64,000 nt of DNA from BJGV01 sp964194745 (GCA_965248035.1 OZ252054.1:1302001-1366000), one strand, 5' to 3'. Positions 8,216-17,725 are shown, counted from the first letter of the stretch. Made by a program: numbers and translations. Notes: generated by a model not told the origin, from the letters alone.

Positions 8216-8665
8216 ATGGCTAACGTTAATCAAATATCTGTTCTAATTAAAACAGGTGCGCAAGGAATGGCAGCTGGAACTCATGGCGATGCTTATTTGG
8301 GTATTGGGTGTAAAGAATTCTATCTTACCGAGTTTAGGGACAAAGACTTTCAACCAGGACCCGCTCAAACGATCGTATTATCGGGATTAGCCCAAGCAAT
8401 TGTATCTGGTGAGAAAACAAATATCGAGACATCTCTAGATGACAATGATTCGTGCTCCCCATATCAGATAGTTACGGAAAACCTGCCCAAGTGTCTACTC
8501 TACATTCGTTTCGAACCGTGGTCTCGATATGACTACTGGGATCTCGACGAAATAAGGGTGACTGTTAATCCAGGTTCTGAACAGATTGTTTTCTTTGCTT
8601 TAGGAGAAAAATCATATTTGTGGCTCAATAATAGAGGCACCAAGATCTTGCATTTTGGGACATAG
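8216..8665 (+). CDS. PLAT/LH2-like beta-sandwich protein (hypothetical)
   Basis: A 149-residue protein without a signal peptide. The pattern (VLIKTGAQG, AGTHGDAYLGIG, then EF, then a late W-DLDEIRVTV) resembles PLAT/LH2 beta-sandwich domains, which bind lipids or proteins. The match is by eye and the function is unknown. Only about 10 bp separate the ATG from the transposon-like region and no ribosome-binding site is visible, so the insertion may have removed its native leader. Confidence 0.55.
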   Translation: MANVNQISVLIKTGAQGMAAGTHGDAYLGIGCKEFYLTEFRDKDFQPGPAQTIVLSGLAQAIVSGEKTNIETSLDDNDSCSPYQIVTENLPKCLLYIRFEPWSRYDYWDLDEIRVTVNPGSEQIVFFALGEKSYLWLNNRGTKILHFGT

Positions 8666-9167
8666 GTTTTCCCTTGATTAGAAATGGACGAGGGGTTTGG
8701 GCTGAACGTGATCTATGAACGACACCGGCATAGTCCCAATTCAGCGGAGTCTCCGGAAACTATCGCGCCGCTTGTCCACCCTTTTTTAGCGGCGTTGGGA
8801 TATCTGTTACACAAATACGCGTGACATGCCAATTTGGTGATCTTTTTCAAGATCTCAGTGGTTTCTACGTACGTCAGACTGGTATCTACACTTCGCGCAA
8901 CCACTTGTTCTTCAGCCAGATCGGTACAATGAGGCCAGGACTCATTTGTGCCCAATGCTGATAAGTGTAGGATTGATACCAACATCTAAAAAATATAGAA
9001 ACTTATTTTCCAAGCTGGACGTAACAATATCTACTATTGGCCAAAACAAACACTCAATTTTTTAAGGCGACGGGATTTCGGCCAACAAGGAATACTACCG
9101 CCAATAACAGTAGAAAATTTTATTTCTCTCGGATCAGTAGGCTGGGACTGAGTAACTAGACCAGAGA
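8666..9167. other. gene-poor stretch
   Basis: About 500 bp between a forward and a reverse gene. A 90-codon minus frame (8985-8713) has no recognisable motif and an unconvincing composition. No repeat, tRNA or terminator was recognised. Confidence 0.4.
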
Positions 9168-9917
9168 CTAATCCTCGGTGATCCAGCGATTTGCATCTTC
9201 GATGCCAGAGTTGTGAAACACCTGAACTGGTGCCCGTACCAATGGAGCGAAGAGTTTTACAGACTGACGCACCCATTCAATGTCGGATACGACTGCAATC
9301 TTCAAGAAATCTCCCAAATGCATCAGTCCGAACCGTGCATCGTCCCACATCGCACCAGCAGAGAATCCTTTGAATTCCTCGCCACACCAATAAAGCAGCT
9401 TGATCTTTCCATGTGCTCTGATTTTTTTCTCGACTATAGGAATAAGAGTTTCCTTATAATCATCGCGCGTGATTACACCCTCAGCTCGGAAAGCCACAAC
9501 GTTGTCTGGATACCCACCTAACGTTAAAAAGTGCCCGGAACGCACCTCTTTTGAGGCCGCCCACGTTTTGGCTTGTTCAATGTCGGAGAAAGAAAAATTC
9601 CGGACCTTAGCATTCATGAAATGATCGACAAGGTATGGCGCAGCGGATAGAAGTCGGCTGTCGCTCACAAGCGCAACTTTTTGTATCGCTTTGTGGTGGT
9701 TTCGGATGAATCTGATGTGGGAGATAAAAGCTACTAAATCCTCCCAACCCTGAAATTTCTCGGACGCAATAACTAGCCCACGCAAGCTGTCGTGGTCTTT
9801 CAAATAATCGTCAATAAGGTCTGTAAGCAGCCTAAAGTCGGCCTCCGACAATCCGTGCATTTGCTCTGGTCGAATGACAGCAACGCCCTCAGCTTCGTTC
9901 AATTCAGAGTGTATCAT
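9168..9917 (-). CDS. tandem SpoIIAA-like (STAS/SEC14-type) protein
   Basis: A 249-residue protein that reads as two related SpoIIAA-like domains. The first (about 1-120) has GVAVIRPEQM, LRGLVIASEKFQGWEDL and AKVRNFSFSDIEQAKTW. The second (about 128-249) has KIKLLYWCGEEFKGF, GDFLKIAVVSD and VQVFHNSGIEDANRW. Single-domain members of this family are small, cytosolic and mostly uncharacterised. The internal similarity is weak, so the duplication is old. It has no operon partner; flanking regions are gene-poor. Confidence 0.65.
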   Translation of the reverse strand: MIHSELNEAEGVAVIRPEQMHGLSEADFRLLTDLIDDYLKDHDSLRGLVIASEKFQGWEDLVAFISHIRFIRNHHKAIQKVALVSDSRLLSAAPYLVDHFMNAKVRNFSFSDIEQAKTWAASKEVRSGHFLTLGGYPDNVVAFRAEGVITRDDYKETLIPIVEKKIRAHGKIKLLYWCGEEFKGFSAGAMWDDARFGLMHLGDFLKIAVVSDIEWVRQSVKLFAPLVRAPVQVFHNSGIEDANRWITED

Positions 9918-10048
9918 CTAAGACCTCCAAGGCAACTGTATCCCCTTTGTAGCTATCCATCAAGTGATTGGTCATTGCTTAGAGTGGCATGCGATTCCAG
10001 TTGTTCAATTTTTTCATGATCCATTTTCTTTTATATCAAAATGAGGGA

Positions 10049-10073
10049 ATGTTCGCTTTTGGCACAAAGCAGA
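10049..10073. repeat. degenerate TCCGCTTTTGGCA element, copy 2
   Basis: Core TTCGCTTTTGGCACAAAGC with a partial inverted match (GCTTT/AAAGC). Compare 1857-1880 and 10366-10392. Confidence 0.45.
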
Positions 10074-10145
10074 GGTTTAGTTACTGAGTTCTGGACAAGG
10101 CATATGACATATTAAGATTATATCTATAATGCCGTTGTTATATAG

Positions 10146-10319
10146 ATGAAACAAAAAAGACTTGTTCTTTTCGGAGTGATGCCAGTAACAGAACCAGAGA
10201 TCCAAAAATGGATCAATAAAGTCGTACCTGGAATATCCCAACAACAAAGAAAAGAATATGCACGGCAGTGGAATGTAATCGACAAGATTAGACCAGCAAA
10301 AAGTAACGGGGGATTCTAG
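10146..10319 (+). CDS. small hypothetical protein
   Basis: A 57-codon frame starting MKQKRLVLFGVMP and ending before TAG at 10317-10319. The product is basic and soluble-looking, with a lysine/glutamine-rich centre (ISQQQRKEYARQW). No ribosome-binding site is obvious. It is the only plausible gene in a 1.2-kb gap. I do not recognise a family. Confidence 0.35.
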   Translation: MKQKRLVLFGVMPVTEPEIQKWINKVVPGISQQQRKEYARQWNVIDKIRPAKSNGGF

Positions 10320-11111
10320 ACAGTTTCATTCCTCCTACCAACACTCCTATTAATGAAACCTAAATATCCGCTTTCGACCCAGATGGACATTCGGCAGACT
10401 AACTACACAAACGATGGGGGTTACGCCAGAGGCAACATAGGGCGCTACCTACAGCATTGCAATGCGCGTTAGTCCTATTGTCCGTGCTGGTTCTTTGTCA
10501 TGAATTGCTTTGAAGGAAGCCCGAACATGCCCCAATAATTCTTTGGCGCGCTATCTAATTGTCAATGTAATAACAAAACTGTAGCATCAAGCCCTTAGCA
10601 TCTTCTGTGTTTGCTTTGCCTTTTCAAATATCCAAAGCATCTGAAAAAATTCTGCTGACGAGAGATATTTTAGTGATGGATCCTCCTTGCTATTTTATCT
10701 CTTTCGTTAAAGTGGTAACACGTCAGTAGCTTTCTTTAGTTCCACCACTTCCATGGTAGCATTTGTTGCAGTATTAACGCTCGCCCTTACCGGGTTGAGT
10801 AATGGCCTTCATTTTTAGCGGGTAAGCTTAGAATGTTATAAGTCTTTTCTTCGTGTGATAGGGCCATAGCTTCTCTATTTTTTCAGTTCACCCTAGGGGT
10901 ATGCCACTAACCCCCCAAAATCACATGTCTTTGAGTGTACAGGTGAATCTCTACTTATAGGGGCAGGTTAGAAAAATAATGCAGGACTGGCATAAAATGT
11001 GGGACGATTCGGCATGATCTCTACGTGTTATGTGAATGGATTTATGAACACCGATGACCAGCCAGTAAATTTACCCATTTTATTTATGGAAAATAGGAAG
11101 GATAAAGGAAT
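10320..11111. other. gene-poor stretch before the Sel1-repeat gene
   Basis: Nearly 800 bp with only short frames. It contains a third degenerate TCCGCTTT element at 10366-10392. No gene remnant, RNA gene or terminator could be supported. A GGAAGGATAAAGG leader lies just before the next ATG. Confidence 0.4.
10366..10392. repeat. degenerate TCCGCTTT element, copy 3
   Basis: TCCGCTTTCGACCCAGATGG followed by ACATT. It is the copy closest to a pattern I recall from other proteobacterial intergenic regions (TCCGCTTT ... GGACATT), but that recollection is unchecked. Confidence 0.45.
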
Positions 11112-12809
11112 ATGCGTCAGTTATTAAAGTGGGTGTTGTTGAGTTATCTATTTACATTTGCTTTGTCTGCCCAGTCTGTGGCTGATATGTTATCAGATGC
11201 CAAGCTATTAGATGCTAAGCGTGCCTATTTTACGGGTGATTTTGAAAGAGCAGAAAAATTAGTTCGTCATATGGCAGAACAGGGAAATGGATCTGCGCAA
11301 AATATTCTTGGCGTGATGTATTTTAATGGCCAAGGTGTAGCTCAAGACTTTCAGGAAGCAGCAAGACTGTATCTCCTGTCTGCGACGCAAGGGAACGCAA
11401 TTGCACAAAACAACCTTGGCTTGCTGTATGAAGATGGCCAAGGTGTCATCCAGGACTATCAGGAAGCTGCAAAGTGGTATCGACAGGCTGTGGAGCAAGG
11501 GTATGCATTTGCGCAAAATAACCTTGGTTTGCTATATAGACGTGGCAAAGGAGTGGATCAAGATTACCAGGAAGCTGCAAAATTATATCGACTCGCTGCT
11601 GAGCAGGGGATTGCCAATGCGCAATATAATCTTGGTTTGCTGTACAGACGTGGACAAGGTATAGATCAAGACTATTCGGAGGTCGCTAAGTGGTACCGTT
11701 TGTCTGCGGAACAAGGAAACGTGTTTGCACAAAACAATCTTGGTTTACTGAATGCTAATGGTCAAGGTGTAATTCAAAATAATCAGGAAGCTGTGAGGTG
11801 GTATCGAATAGCTGCTGAGCAAGGGTATGCGCTTGCGCAGAATAACCTTGGCGTAATGTATTGGCGCGGCAAAGGCGTAACTCAAGACTATCAGGAAGCC
11901 GCAAAATGGTACCGACTAGCTGCTGAGCAGGAGAATGCAGATGCACAATATAACCTTGGTTTGCTGTACAGGCGTGGACAGGGCGTAACTCAAGACCATC
12001 AGGAAGCCGCGAGATTATATCGCCTTGCAGCGATGCAAGGGAAAGTACTTGCACAAAACAACCTTGGCTTGCTGTATGAAGATGGCCAAGGTGTCATCCA
12101 GGACTATCAGGAAGCAGCGAAGTGGTATCGACAGGCTGCGGAGCAAGGGTATGCATTTGCGCAAAATAACCTTGGGTTGCTATATAGACGTGGCAAAGGT
12201 GTGGATCAAGATTACCAGGAAGCTGCAAAATTATATCGACTCGCTGCTGAGCAGGGAAATGCCAATGGACAATATAACCTTGGTTTACTGTACAGACATG
12301 GACAAGGTATGGATCAAGACTATTCAGAGGCCGCTAAGTGGTACCGTTTGTCTGCGGAACTGGGGTATGCACGTGCACAAAACAATCTTGGTTTGTTAAA
12401 TGCTAATGGCCAAGGTGTAACTCAGGACTACCAAGAGGCTGCGAAGTGGTATCGAATGGCTGTAGAACAGGGGAATGCACTTGCACAATATAACCTTGGC
12501 TTAATGACTTTTAATGGCAAAGGTGTAACCCAAGACCACGAAGAAGCAGCGAGATTGTATCGACTTGCGGCAGAGCAAGGGTTAGCATCAGCACAATATG
12601 CGCTTGGTTGGATGTATGCAAATGGTCAAGGGGTAGAACAAGACCATGTACGAGCACATATGCGGTTCAATCTAGCGGCAAACAAGGGAAACAGTAATGC
12701 AGAAAAATGGAGAGTTTCAATTTCCCGAGAGATGACCCCTGCACAAATTGCACAAGCACAACAAATGGCGCGGGAGTGTGAGGAGCGTAACTACAAAAAT
12801 TGCAATTAA
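11112..12809 (+). CDS. secreted Sel1-repeat (SLR) protein with 13 repeats
   Basis: A 565-residue protein with an N-terminal signal peptide (hydrophobic to about residue 24, SVADM) and thirteen 36-residue Sel1-like repeats built on AQNNLGLLY-NGQGV-QDYQEAAKWYRLAAEQG. SLR proteins are helical solenoids that mediate protein contacts. A C-terminal cap without repeats (about 520-565) carries MTPAQIAQAQQMAREC. Repeats 2-5 and 8-11 are almost identical in DNA, 648 bp (six repeats) apart, showing recent block duplication. A GGAAGGATAAAGG leader precedes the ATG. The binding partner is unknown. Confidence 0.9.
   Translation: MRQLLKWVLLSYLFTFALSAQSVADMLSDAKLLDAKRAYFTGDFERAEKLVRHMAEQGNGSAQNILGVMYFNGQGVAQDFQEAARLYLLSATQGNAIAQNNLGLLYEDGQGVIQDYQEAAKWYRQAVEQGYAFAQNNLGLLYRRGKGVDQDYQEAAKLYRLAAEQGIANAQYNLGLLYRRGQGIDQDYSEVAKWYRLSAEQGNVFAQNNLGLLNANGQGVIQNNQEAVRWYRIAAEQGYALAQNNLGVMYWRGKGVTQDYQEAAKWYRLAAEQENADAQYNLGLLYRRGQGVTQDHQEAARLYRLAAMQGKVLAQNNLGLLYEDGQGVIQDYQEAAKWYRQAAEQGYAFAQNNLGLLYRRGKGVDQDYQEAAKLYRLAAEQGNANGQYNLGLLYRHGQGMDQDYSEAAKWYRLSAELGYARAQNNLGLLNANGQGVTQDYQEAAKWYRMAVEQGNALAQYNLGLMTFNGKGVTQDHEEAARLYRLAAEQGLASAQYALGWMYANGQGVEQDHVRAHMRFNLAANKGNSNAEKWRVSISREMTPAQIAQAQQMARECEERNYKNCN
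11403..12430 (+). repeat. 648-bp higher-order tandem duplication within the Sel1 gene
   Basis: DNA from 11403 to about 11780 recurs from 12051 to about 12428 with few changes, an offset of exactly 648 bp (216 codons). Because the offset is six whole repeats the frame is kept, so copy number could vary by recombination. Confidence 0.75.
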
Positions 12810-12994
12810 GACATATTGTAGCGACCTATTGAATTTCTTAATCAAGTCTAGGCAAGTGGTGCAGGAATTTTTATTTGATATGGTGATATCTTATCTTCAT
12901 AAATAGTAGATGCTAATAAAAGTTCGTTTGTTTAAGAGGTCTTAGGCAGCTACGGTGTCACATGTAGTTAGTTGAAAGACCAAAATTACACCCC

Positions 12995-14110
12995 ATGAAC
13001 ACGTCACGTCTAGATTTCTCACCACCTGTTCTTGCCGCGCTAGCTGCTGCTGTTTTATTTGGGGCTAGTGTTCCATTTGCGAAACAGTTTGTAGGTGAGA
13101 TGCCGGCCATCTTGTTGGCTGGCATCCTCTATTTGGGTAGCGGCGTAGGGTTGTGTGTGCTACGTGTATTTCGTGATCGTGGCTGGCGTAATCCGGGGCT
13201 CACACCTAAAGAGTGGCCCTGGTTGCTTGGTACAGTTGCCTTTGGTGGAGTGGCGGGTCCTATCTTATTGATGTTGGGTTTGGTGCATACCACAGCAGCC
13301 TCAGCTTCTTTGTTACTCAATCTTGAAGGTGTATTTACTGCTGTGCTTGCATGGATCGTGTTCAAAGAAAACACCGACCAAAAAATAGTGGCGGGTATGC
13401 TGTGCATTGTGACAGGAGGATTACTACTGTCATGGACCGAGCAAGACGGTAGTTTTGGAACTGGCAGCATGCTCGGTTCATCGTATATATTAGCCGCTTG
13501 TTTGTGTTGGGCCATCGACAATAATCTGATGCGAAAGGTCTCCGTATCAGACACTCTTTTTACTGCTGGTTTCAAGGGCATAGTTTCGGCAGTGGTCAAC
13601 ATCGGATGGGCGCTACTACTGGGATATACAATTCCTACTTGGCTCGTTAGTGGTACGGTTATGTTTATCGGGTTCCTAGGATATGGGTTGAGTTTAGTTC
13701 TATTTTTGCTGGCGCTACGCGGTCTTGGAGCAGCGCGCACAGGAGCTTACTTTGGGGCGGCCCCATTTTTTGGAGCTGCCTTTGCAGTTGGGTTTTTCCA
13801 AGAAAGTACGTCAGTCTGGTTTTGGGGTGCAGGGTTGTTGATGGCCATTGGTTTGTATCTACACTTGACTGAACAACACGAACACATTCATCAGCACATA
13901 GGATTGCGTCATGCACACCGCCATGTGCATGACGAACATCATCAGCACACACACGTTCTTTCGGATGAAAAGGAGCCGCATGACCATGTTCATGAGCATA
14001 TGATGTTGGAGCATAGTCACAGACATGTACCAGATATACATCACAGGCATGCCCATGCTGAGAAACCAAGTCCAGAATCTGAGGAAAATAGGACAACATC
14101 ATACAAATAG
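12995..14110 (+). CDS. DMT-superfamily (EamA) permease with histidine-rich tail
   Basis: A 371-residue protein. Residues 1-290 hold about ten hydrophobic segments in two EamA halves, as in drug/metabolite transporters. The last 80 residues form a soluble tail with 23 histidines in HxH and HxHxH runs (HEHIHQH, HAHRHVH, HDHVHEH), a pattern of zinc, nickel or cobalt binding proteins. Most EamA carriers lack such a tail. A metal-linked export role is therefore inferred, not shown. It is convergent with hisD. Confidence 0.85.
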   Translation: MNTSRLDFSPPVLAALAAAVLFGASVPFAKQFVGEMPAILLAGILYLGSGVGLCVLRVFRDRGWRNPGLTPKEWPWLLGTVAFGGVAGPILLMLGLVHTTAASASLLLNLEGVFTAVLAWIVFKENTDQKIVAGMLCIVTGGLLLSWTEQDGSFGTGSMLGSSYILAACLCWAIDNNLMRKVSVSDTLFTAGFKGIVSAVVNIGWALLLGYTIPTWLVSGTVMFIGFLGYGLSLVLFLLALRGLGAARTGAYFGAAPFFGAAFAVGFFQESTSVWFWGAGLLMAIGLYLHLTEQHEHIHQHIGLRHAHRHVHDEHHQHTHVLSDEKEPHDHVHEHMMLEHSHRHVPDIHHRHAHAEKPSPESEENRTTSYK

Positions 14111-14195
14111 TAAAAATCGTTGCATTATATGTTCTATTTGGGGTTACTGCGAAGCGCTTTAGCAACCTGTGTATTGTTGCTCGAGAATTGGGTAG

Positions 14196-15503
14196 CTAGT
14201 TATTTTTTTTATACCGATACTCAGCCGACATAGCGTGTGCCTGCAAACTCTCTCCGTTAGCGAGTATCGAAGCAATTGCGCCAAGCCTAGCTGCACCTTG
14301 TTTCGACACTTGGATGAGGTTACTGCGTTTTTGAAAATCGTACACGCCCAATGGCGATGAAAAGCGTGCAGTGCCAGAAGTGGGTAGCACATGATTGGGA
14401 CCGGCACAGTAATCGCCTAGAGCTTCGGAAGTGTAGCGTCCGAGGAAAATCGTACCAGCATGCCTGATTTTATCCACCCATTTTTCTGGATATTCAATTG
14501 ATAATTCTAGGTGTTCTGGTGCGATGCGGTTAGCAATATCACAGGCTTCATCAAGGTCACGTACCTGAATTAAAGCACCACGATTGACAAGCGAGGAACG
14601 AATTACGGTTTTGCGAGACATTCCTTCCAGATGTCGGGTTATACTTTCTGCGACCGCTTTGATGAACTCAGCATCAGGTGATAGTAGAATTGCTTGTGCC
14701 AGCTCATCGTGTTCGGCTTGTGCAAATAAATCCATTGCGATCCAGTCGGGGTCGGTTATGCCATCGCAAATCACCAAAATTTCTGACGGGCCTGCAACCA
14801 TATCTATACCTACCACACCATATACCTGGCGCTTGGCTGCAGCTACATAAGCATTGCCAGGGCCGACCAACTTGTCTACCTGAGGAATAGTCTTGGTACC
14901 ATAGGCAAGCGCTCCAATAGCTTGAGCACCACCGATAGTGAACACACGATCTACCTCGCAGATCAACGCTGCTGCAAGTACCAAGTCATTTTTTTTGTTT
15001 TCTGGAGTCGGCACCATCATGATAAGTTCATCTACTCCTGCTACCTTGGCGGGTATCGCGTTCATTAACACCGATGAGGGGTAAGATGCTTTGCCGCCAG
15101 GAACGTATAATCCGGCACGGTTTAGAGGAGTTATTTTCTGGCCAAGTAGCGTACCATCAGGTTCGGTATAGCTCCAAGATTGTACCAACTGTTTTTGATG
15201 GAAGGCGCGCACTCTCTCCGCAGCCTGCTCTAGCGCCTCTCGTTGAAACGCAGGTATGCTCTGCAAGGCCTGTTGCAGGTCTTTTCTGGACAATTCAAGT
15301 TTTGCTATCGAGGCCGCATCCAGATGGTCGAAGCAGCGTGTATATTCTAGCAGGGCCTCGTCGCCGCGTTTTTTTATGTTTGTCAGAATATCGGCAACCG
15401 TAGAATCTACAGCCGCATTCTGTGCATCTTCAAAGACCAATATTTTTTCTAGCGCTGCAGTGAATCCAGAATCGGTGGAAGAAAGCTGCTTAATTTGGTT
15501 CAT
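14196..15503 (-). CDS. hisD: histidinol dehydrogenase
   Basis: Oxidises L-histidinol to histidine using NAD, the last steps of histidine synthesis. Family features include LNRAGLYVPGG, the GGAQAIGALAYGT region and the zinc-site stretch LFAQAEHDELAQ. The chosen ATG at 15503 overlaps the hisG stop as ATGA and follows an AGGAGT ribosome-binding site, giving 435 residues, the usual length; an in-frame start 13 codons upstream is less likely. Transcribed after murA and hisG. Confidence 0.95.
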   Translation of the reverse strand: MNQIKQLSSTDSGFTAALEKILVFEDAQNAAVDSTVADILTNIKKRGDEALLEYTRCFDHLDAASIAKLELSRKDLQQALQSIPAFQREALEQAAERVRAFHQKQLVQSWSYTEPDGTLLGQKITPLNRAGLYVPGGKASYPSSVLMNAIPAKVAGVDELIMMVPTPENKKNDLVLAAALICEVDRVFTIGGAQAIGALAYGTKTIPQVDKLVGPGNAYVAAAKRQVYGVVGIDMVAGPSEILVICDGITDPDWIAMDLFAQAEHDELAQAILLSPDAEFIKAVAESITRHLEGMSRKTVIRSSLVNRGALIQVRDLDEACDIANRIAPEHLELSIEYPEKWVDKIRHAGTIFLGRYTSEALGDYCAGPNHVLPTSGTARFSSPLGVYDFQKRSNLIQVSKQGAARLGAIASILANGESLQAHAMSAEYRYKKNN

Positions 15504-16195
15504 AAGAGCAGACTCCTGCCTTTGTGTCGCTGCTTTTGACACGTCATACTATTTTTCTTGACTGCTACTGAGAATGCCTCCAGCATCGGCTGTATTACTT
15601 CTCTTTTTACTTTTAATGTCGCCTGGTTGATAATCAATCGTGCTGAAATCGGCATAATCTCTTCAACCGCCTTAAGATGATTGACATTAAGTGTGTGGCC
15701 GCTGGAAACTAGATCTACAATCGCATCTGCCAGTCCTACCAGCGGAGCAAGCTCCATCGATCCATAGAGTTTAATGAGGTCAACATGCATACTCTTTTCA
15801 GCAAAATGTTCCTGTGCCGTATGCAAATACTTAGTTGCTACCCGTAAGCGTGCTCCCTGTCGCACGGCTGCTTCATAATCAAAACCATCGTGCACCGCAA
15901 CCATCATGCGACAGCGGGCAATATTCAAATCTAACGGCTGATAAAGTCCCGCGCCACCATGTTCAAGTAATATATCTTTTCCAGCTATCCCTATGTCCGC
16001 AGCACCATATTGCACATAAGTTGGTACGTCGGAAGCGCGTACGATAATAAGCCACACGTCGGCGCGGTTAGTGGCAAGTATTAGTTTACGCGACGTTTCA
16101 GGATTATCGAGCACAACGACACCCGCTGCTTTCAACAGTGGCGCTGTTTCATCAAAAATACGACCCTTTGAAAGAGCAATAGTGATGCCAGTCAT
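15500..16195 (-). CDS. hisG: ATP phosphoribosyltransferase, short form
   Basis: Catalyses the first committed step of histidine synthesis from ATP and PRPP. It starts TGITIALSKGRIFDET and includes the signature near LVGLADAIVDLVSSGHTL. At about 231 residues it lacks the C-terminal ACT-like regulatory domain, so it is the short HisG-S type, known to need HisZ; no hisZ lies in the window. The ATG at 16195 matches the family start; an ATG at 16207 is the alternative. The stop overlaps hisD by ATGA. The C-terminal end is basic (KKNSMTCQKQRHKGR). Confidence 0.94.
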   Translation of the reverse strand: MTGITIALSKGRIFDETAPLLKAAGVVVLDNPETSRKLILATNRADVWLIIVRASDVPTYVQYGAADIGIAGKDILLEHGGAGLYQPLDLNIARCRMMVAVHDGFDYEAAVRQGARLRVATKYLHTAQEHFAEKSMHVDLIKLYGSMELAPLVGLADAIVDLVSSGHTLNVNHLKAVEEIMPISARLIINQATLKVKREVIQPMLEAFSVAVKKNSMTCQKQRHKGRSLLL

Positions 16196-16258
16196 AATGA
16201 GGCCCATTAAAAACCGTATTTTACCGCAGAGAGTTAATATCTTCTGCGATAAATATCC

Positions 16259-17512
16259 TTAATTTATACGCTTGATTTTCGCTCCCAACCAAGACAATTT
16301 TTCCTCGATTCGCTCATAGCCGCGATCAAGATGGTAAACACGGTCAATGATGGTTTCGCCTTGAGCAATTAGGCCGGCTAAGACCAAACTGGCAGAGGCA
16401 CGCAGATCGGTGGCCATGACGCTAGCACCGTCGAGATTAGCTACACCGCGTACCACCGCAGTATTACCTTCCACTTCAATACAAGCGCCCATGCGTTTCA
16501 ATTCCTGTGCATGCATAAAACGATTTTCAAATATAGTTTCGGTGATTATTGCGGTGCCCTCTGCTACGCTATTTAACACCATGAATTGTGCTTGCATATC
16601 TGTAGGAAAAGCAGGGTAAGGTGAAGTTCGTAGGCTCACAGATTTTAATGCGTTATTGCTTTTTAAATTGATCCAGTTCTCACCTGATTCAATCGTTGCG
16701 CCAGATTCTACCAGTTTATCAAGTACTGCATCGAGTATGTCTGCACGTGTTTTCTTAAGGTGAATCTCGCCACCACTAGCGGCAGCCGCTACTAGGAAGG
16801 TACCTGTTTCGATACGATCAGCCATAACTTGATAGGTTGTGCTATGCAGCGATTTGACCCCTTCAATAGTGATGATATCACTTCCTGCCCCGTAAATTTT
16901 TGCGCCCATTGAGACAAGACAGTTAGCAAGATCTGCAACTTCTGGTTCACGTGCTGCGTTTTCTAATACTGTTGTTCCGTCAGCTAAAGTTGCTGCCATC
17001 ATTAGATTCTCGGTGCCGGTAACAGTGACAATATCCATAACGATATGTGTACCAATAAGCCGATTTGCTTTCGCATGGATGTAGCCGTGTTCGATATCAA
17101 TTTCCGCACCCATCGCTCGCAGTCCTTTAATGTGCTGGTCTACTGGACGTAAGCCGATGGCGCAGCCACCAGGCAAGGAGACTTTCGCTTCACCTGTACG
17201 TGACAGCATTGGCCCTAACACTAAAATAGCGGCTCGCATTGTTTTCACCATTTCATAAGGCGCAACTAGGCTAGAAAGATGCCCAGCCGTTAATGAAACC
17301 TCGAATTTCTTATCTATTGAAATGTTTATTCCCATTTGCTCAAGCAGGTTGATCATCGTGGTTATATCTTTGAGATACGGGACATTCTCTATCCTGAGAG
17401 TTTCGCGAGTGAGAAGGGAAGCACACAAGATGGGTAAAGCAGCATTTTTTGCACCAGAAATGCGCACTTCCCCTGAAAGAGGTGTGCCCCCATGGATAAT
17501 CAGTTTTTGCAT
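16259..17512 (-). CDS. murA: UDP-N-acetylglucosamine 1-carboxyvinyltransferase
   Basis: Transfers enolpyruvate from PEP to UDP-GlcNAc, the first committed step of peptidoglycan synthesis, in the cytosol. At 417 residues it has normal length. It shows the N-terminal GGxPLSGEVRISGAKNA region and the loop LPGGCAIGLRPVDQH with the catalytic cysteine. Placement just upstream of hisG and hisD is a common betaproteobacterial arrangement. The gap to hisG is about 60 bp, so the three are probably co-transcribed. Confidence 0.96.
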   Translation of the reverse strand: MQKLIIHGGTPLSGEVRISGAKNAALPILCASLLTRETLRIENVPYLKDITTMINLLEQMGINISIDKKFEVSLTAGHLSSLVAPYEMVKTMRAAILVLGPMLSRTGEAKVSLPGGCAIGLRPVDQHIKGLRAMGAEIDIEHGYIHAKANRLIGTHIVMDIVTVTGTENLMMAATLADGTTVLENAAREPEVADLANCLVSMGAKIYGAGSDIITIEGVKSLHSTTYQVMADRIETGTFLVAAAASGGEIHLKKTRADILDAVLDKLVESGATIESGENWINLKSNNALKSVSLRTSPYPAFPTDMQAQFMVLNSVAEGTAIITETIFENRFMHAQELKRMGACIEVEGNTAVVRGVANLDGASVMATDLRASASLVLAGLIAQGETIIDRVYHLDRGYERIEEKLSWLGAKIKRIN

Positions 17513-17725
17513 GAAGTGGAAATATTATATTTGAACATTTATGCTAATCTTTCTAGCCATATTGATGGTGGTAAGTAATATCGTAATAAATTTTACTGGT
17601 TGAAATGTATCATGGTTCCCTTCATCATATCGCAATGGGCAATACTATAAATCCCAATTTTTGGGTTTCTACTTCGTGCTTATGGTACAGCGGCACACAG
17701 GTAATCGTACACATCAGGAGATGAA

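Noticed and set aside
8713..8985. 90-codon minus-strand frame
   Set aside because: No motif, no ribosome-binding site and an unconvincing composition; likely chance.
11112..12809. CRISPR-like array because of the regular repeats
   Set aside because: The period is 108 bp, fully coding and in frame; it is a Sel1-repeat gene. No CRISPR array was seen elsewhere.
14160..14180. AGCAAC/GTTGCT hairpin between the DMT permease and hisD as a terminator
   Set aside because: The stem is short and the T-run begins about 30 bp later, so it does not fit a rho-independent terminator.
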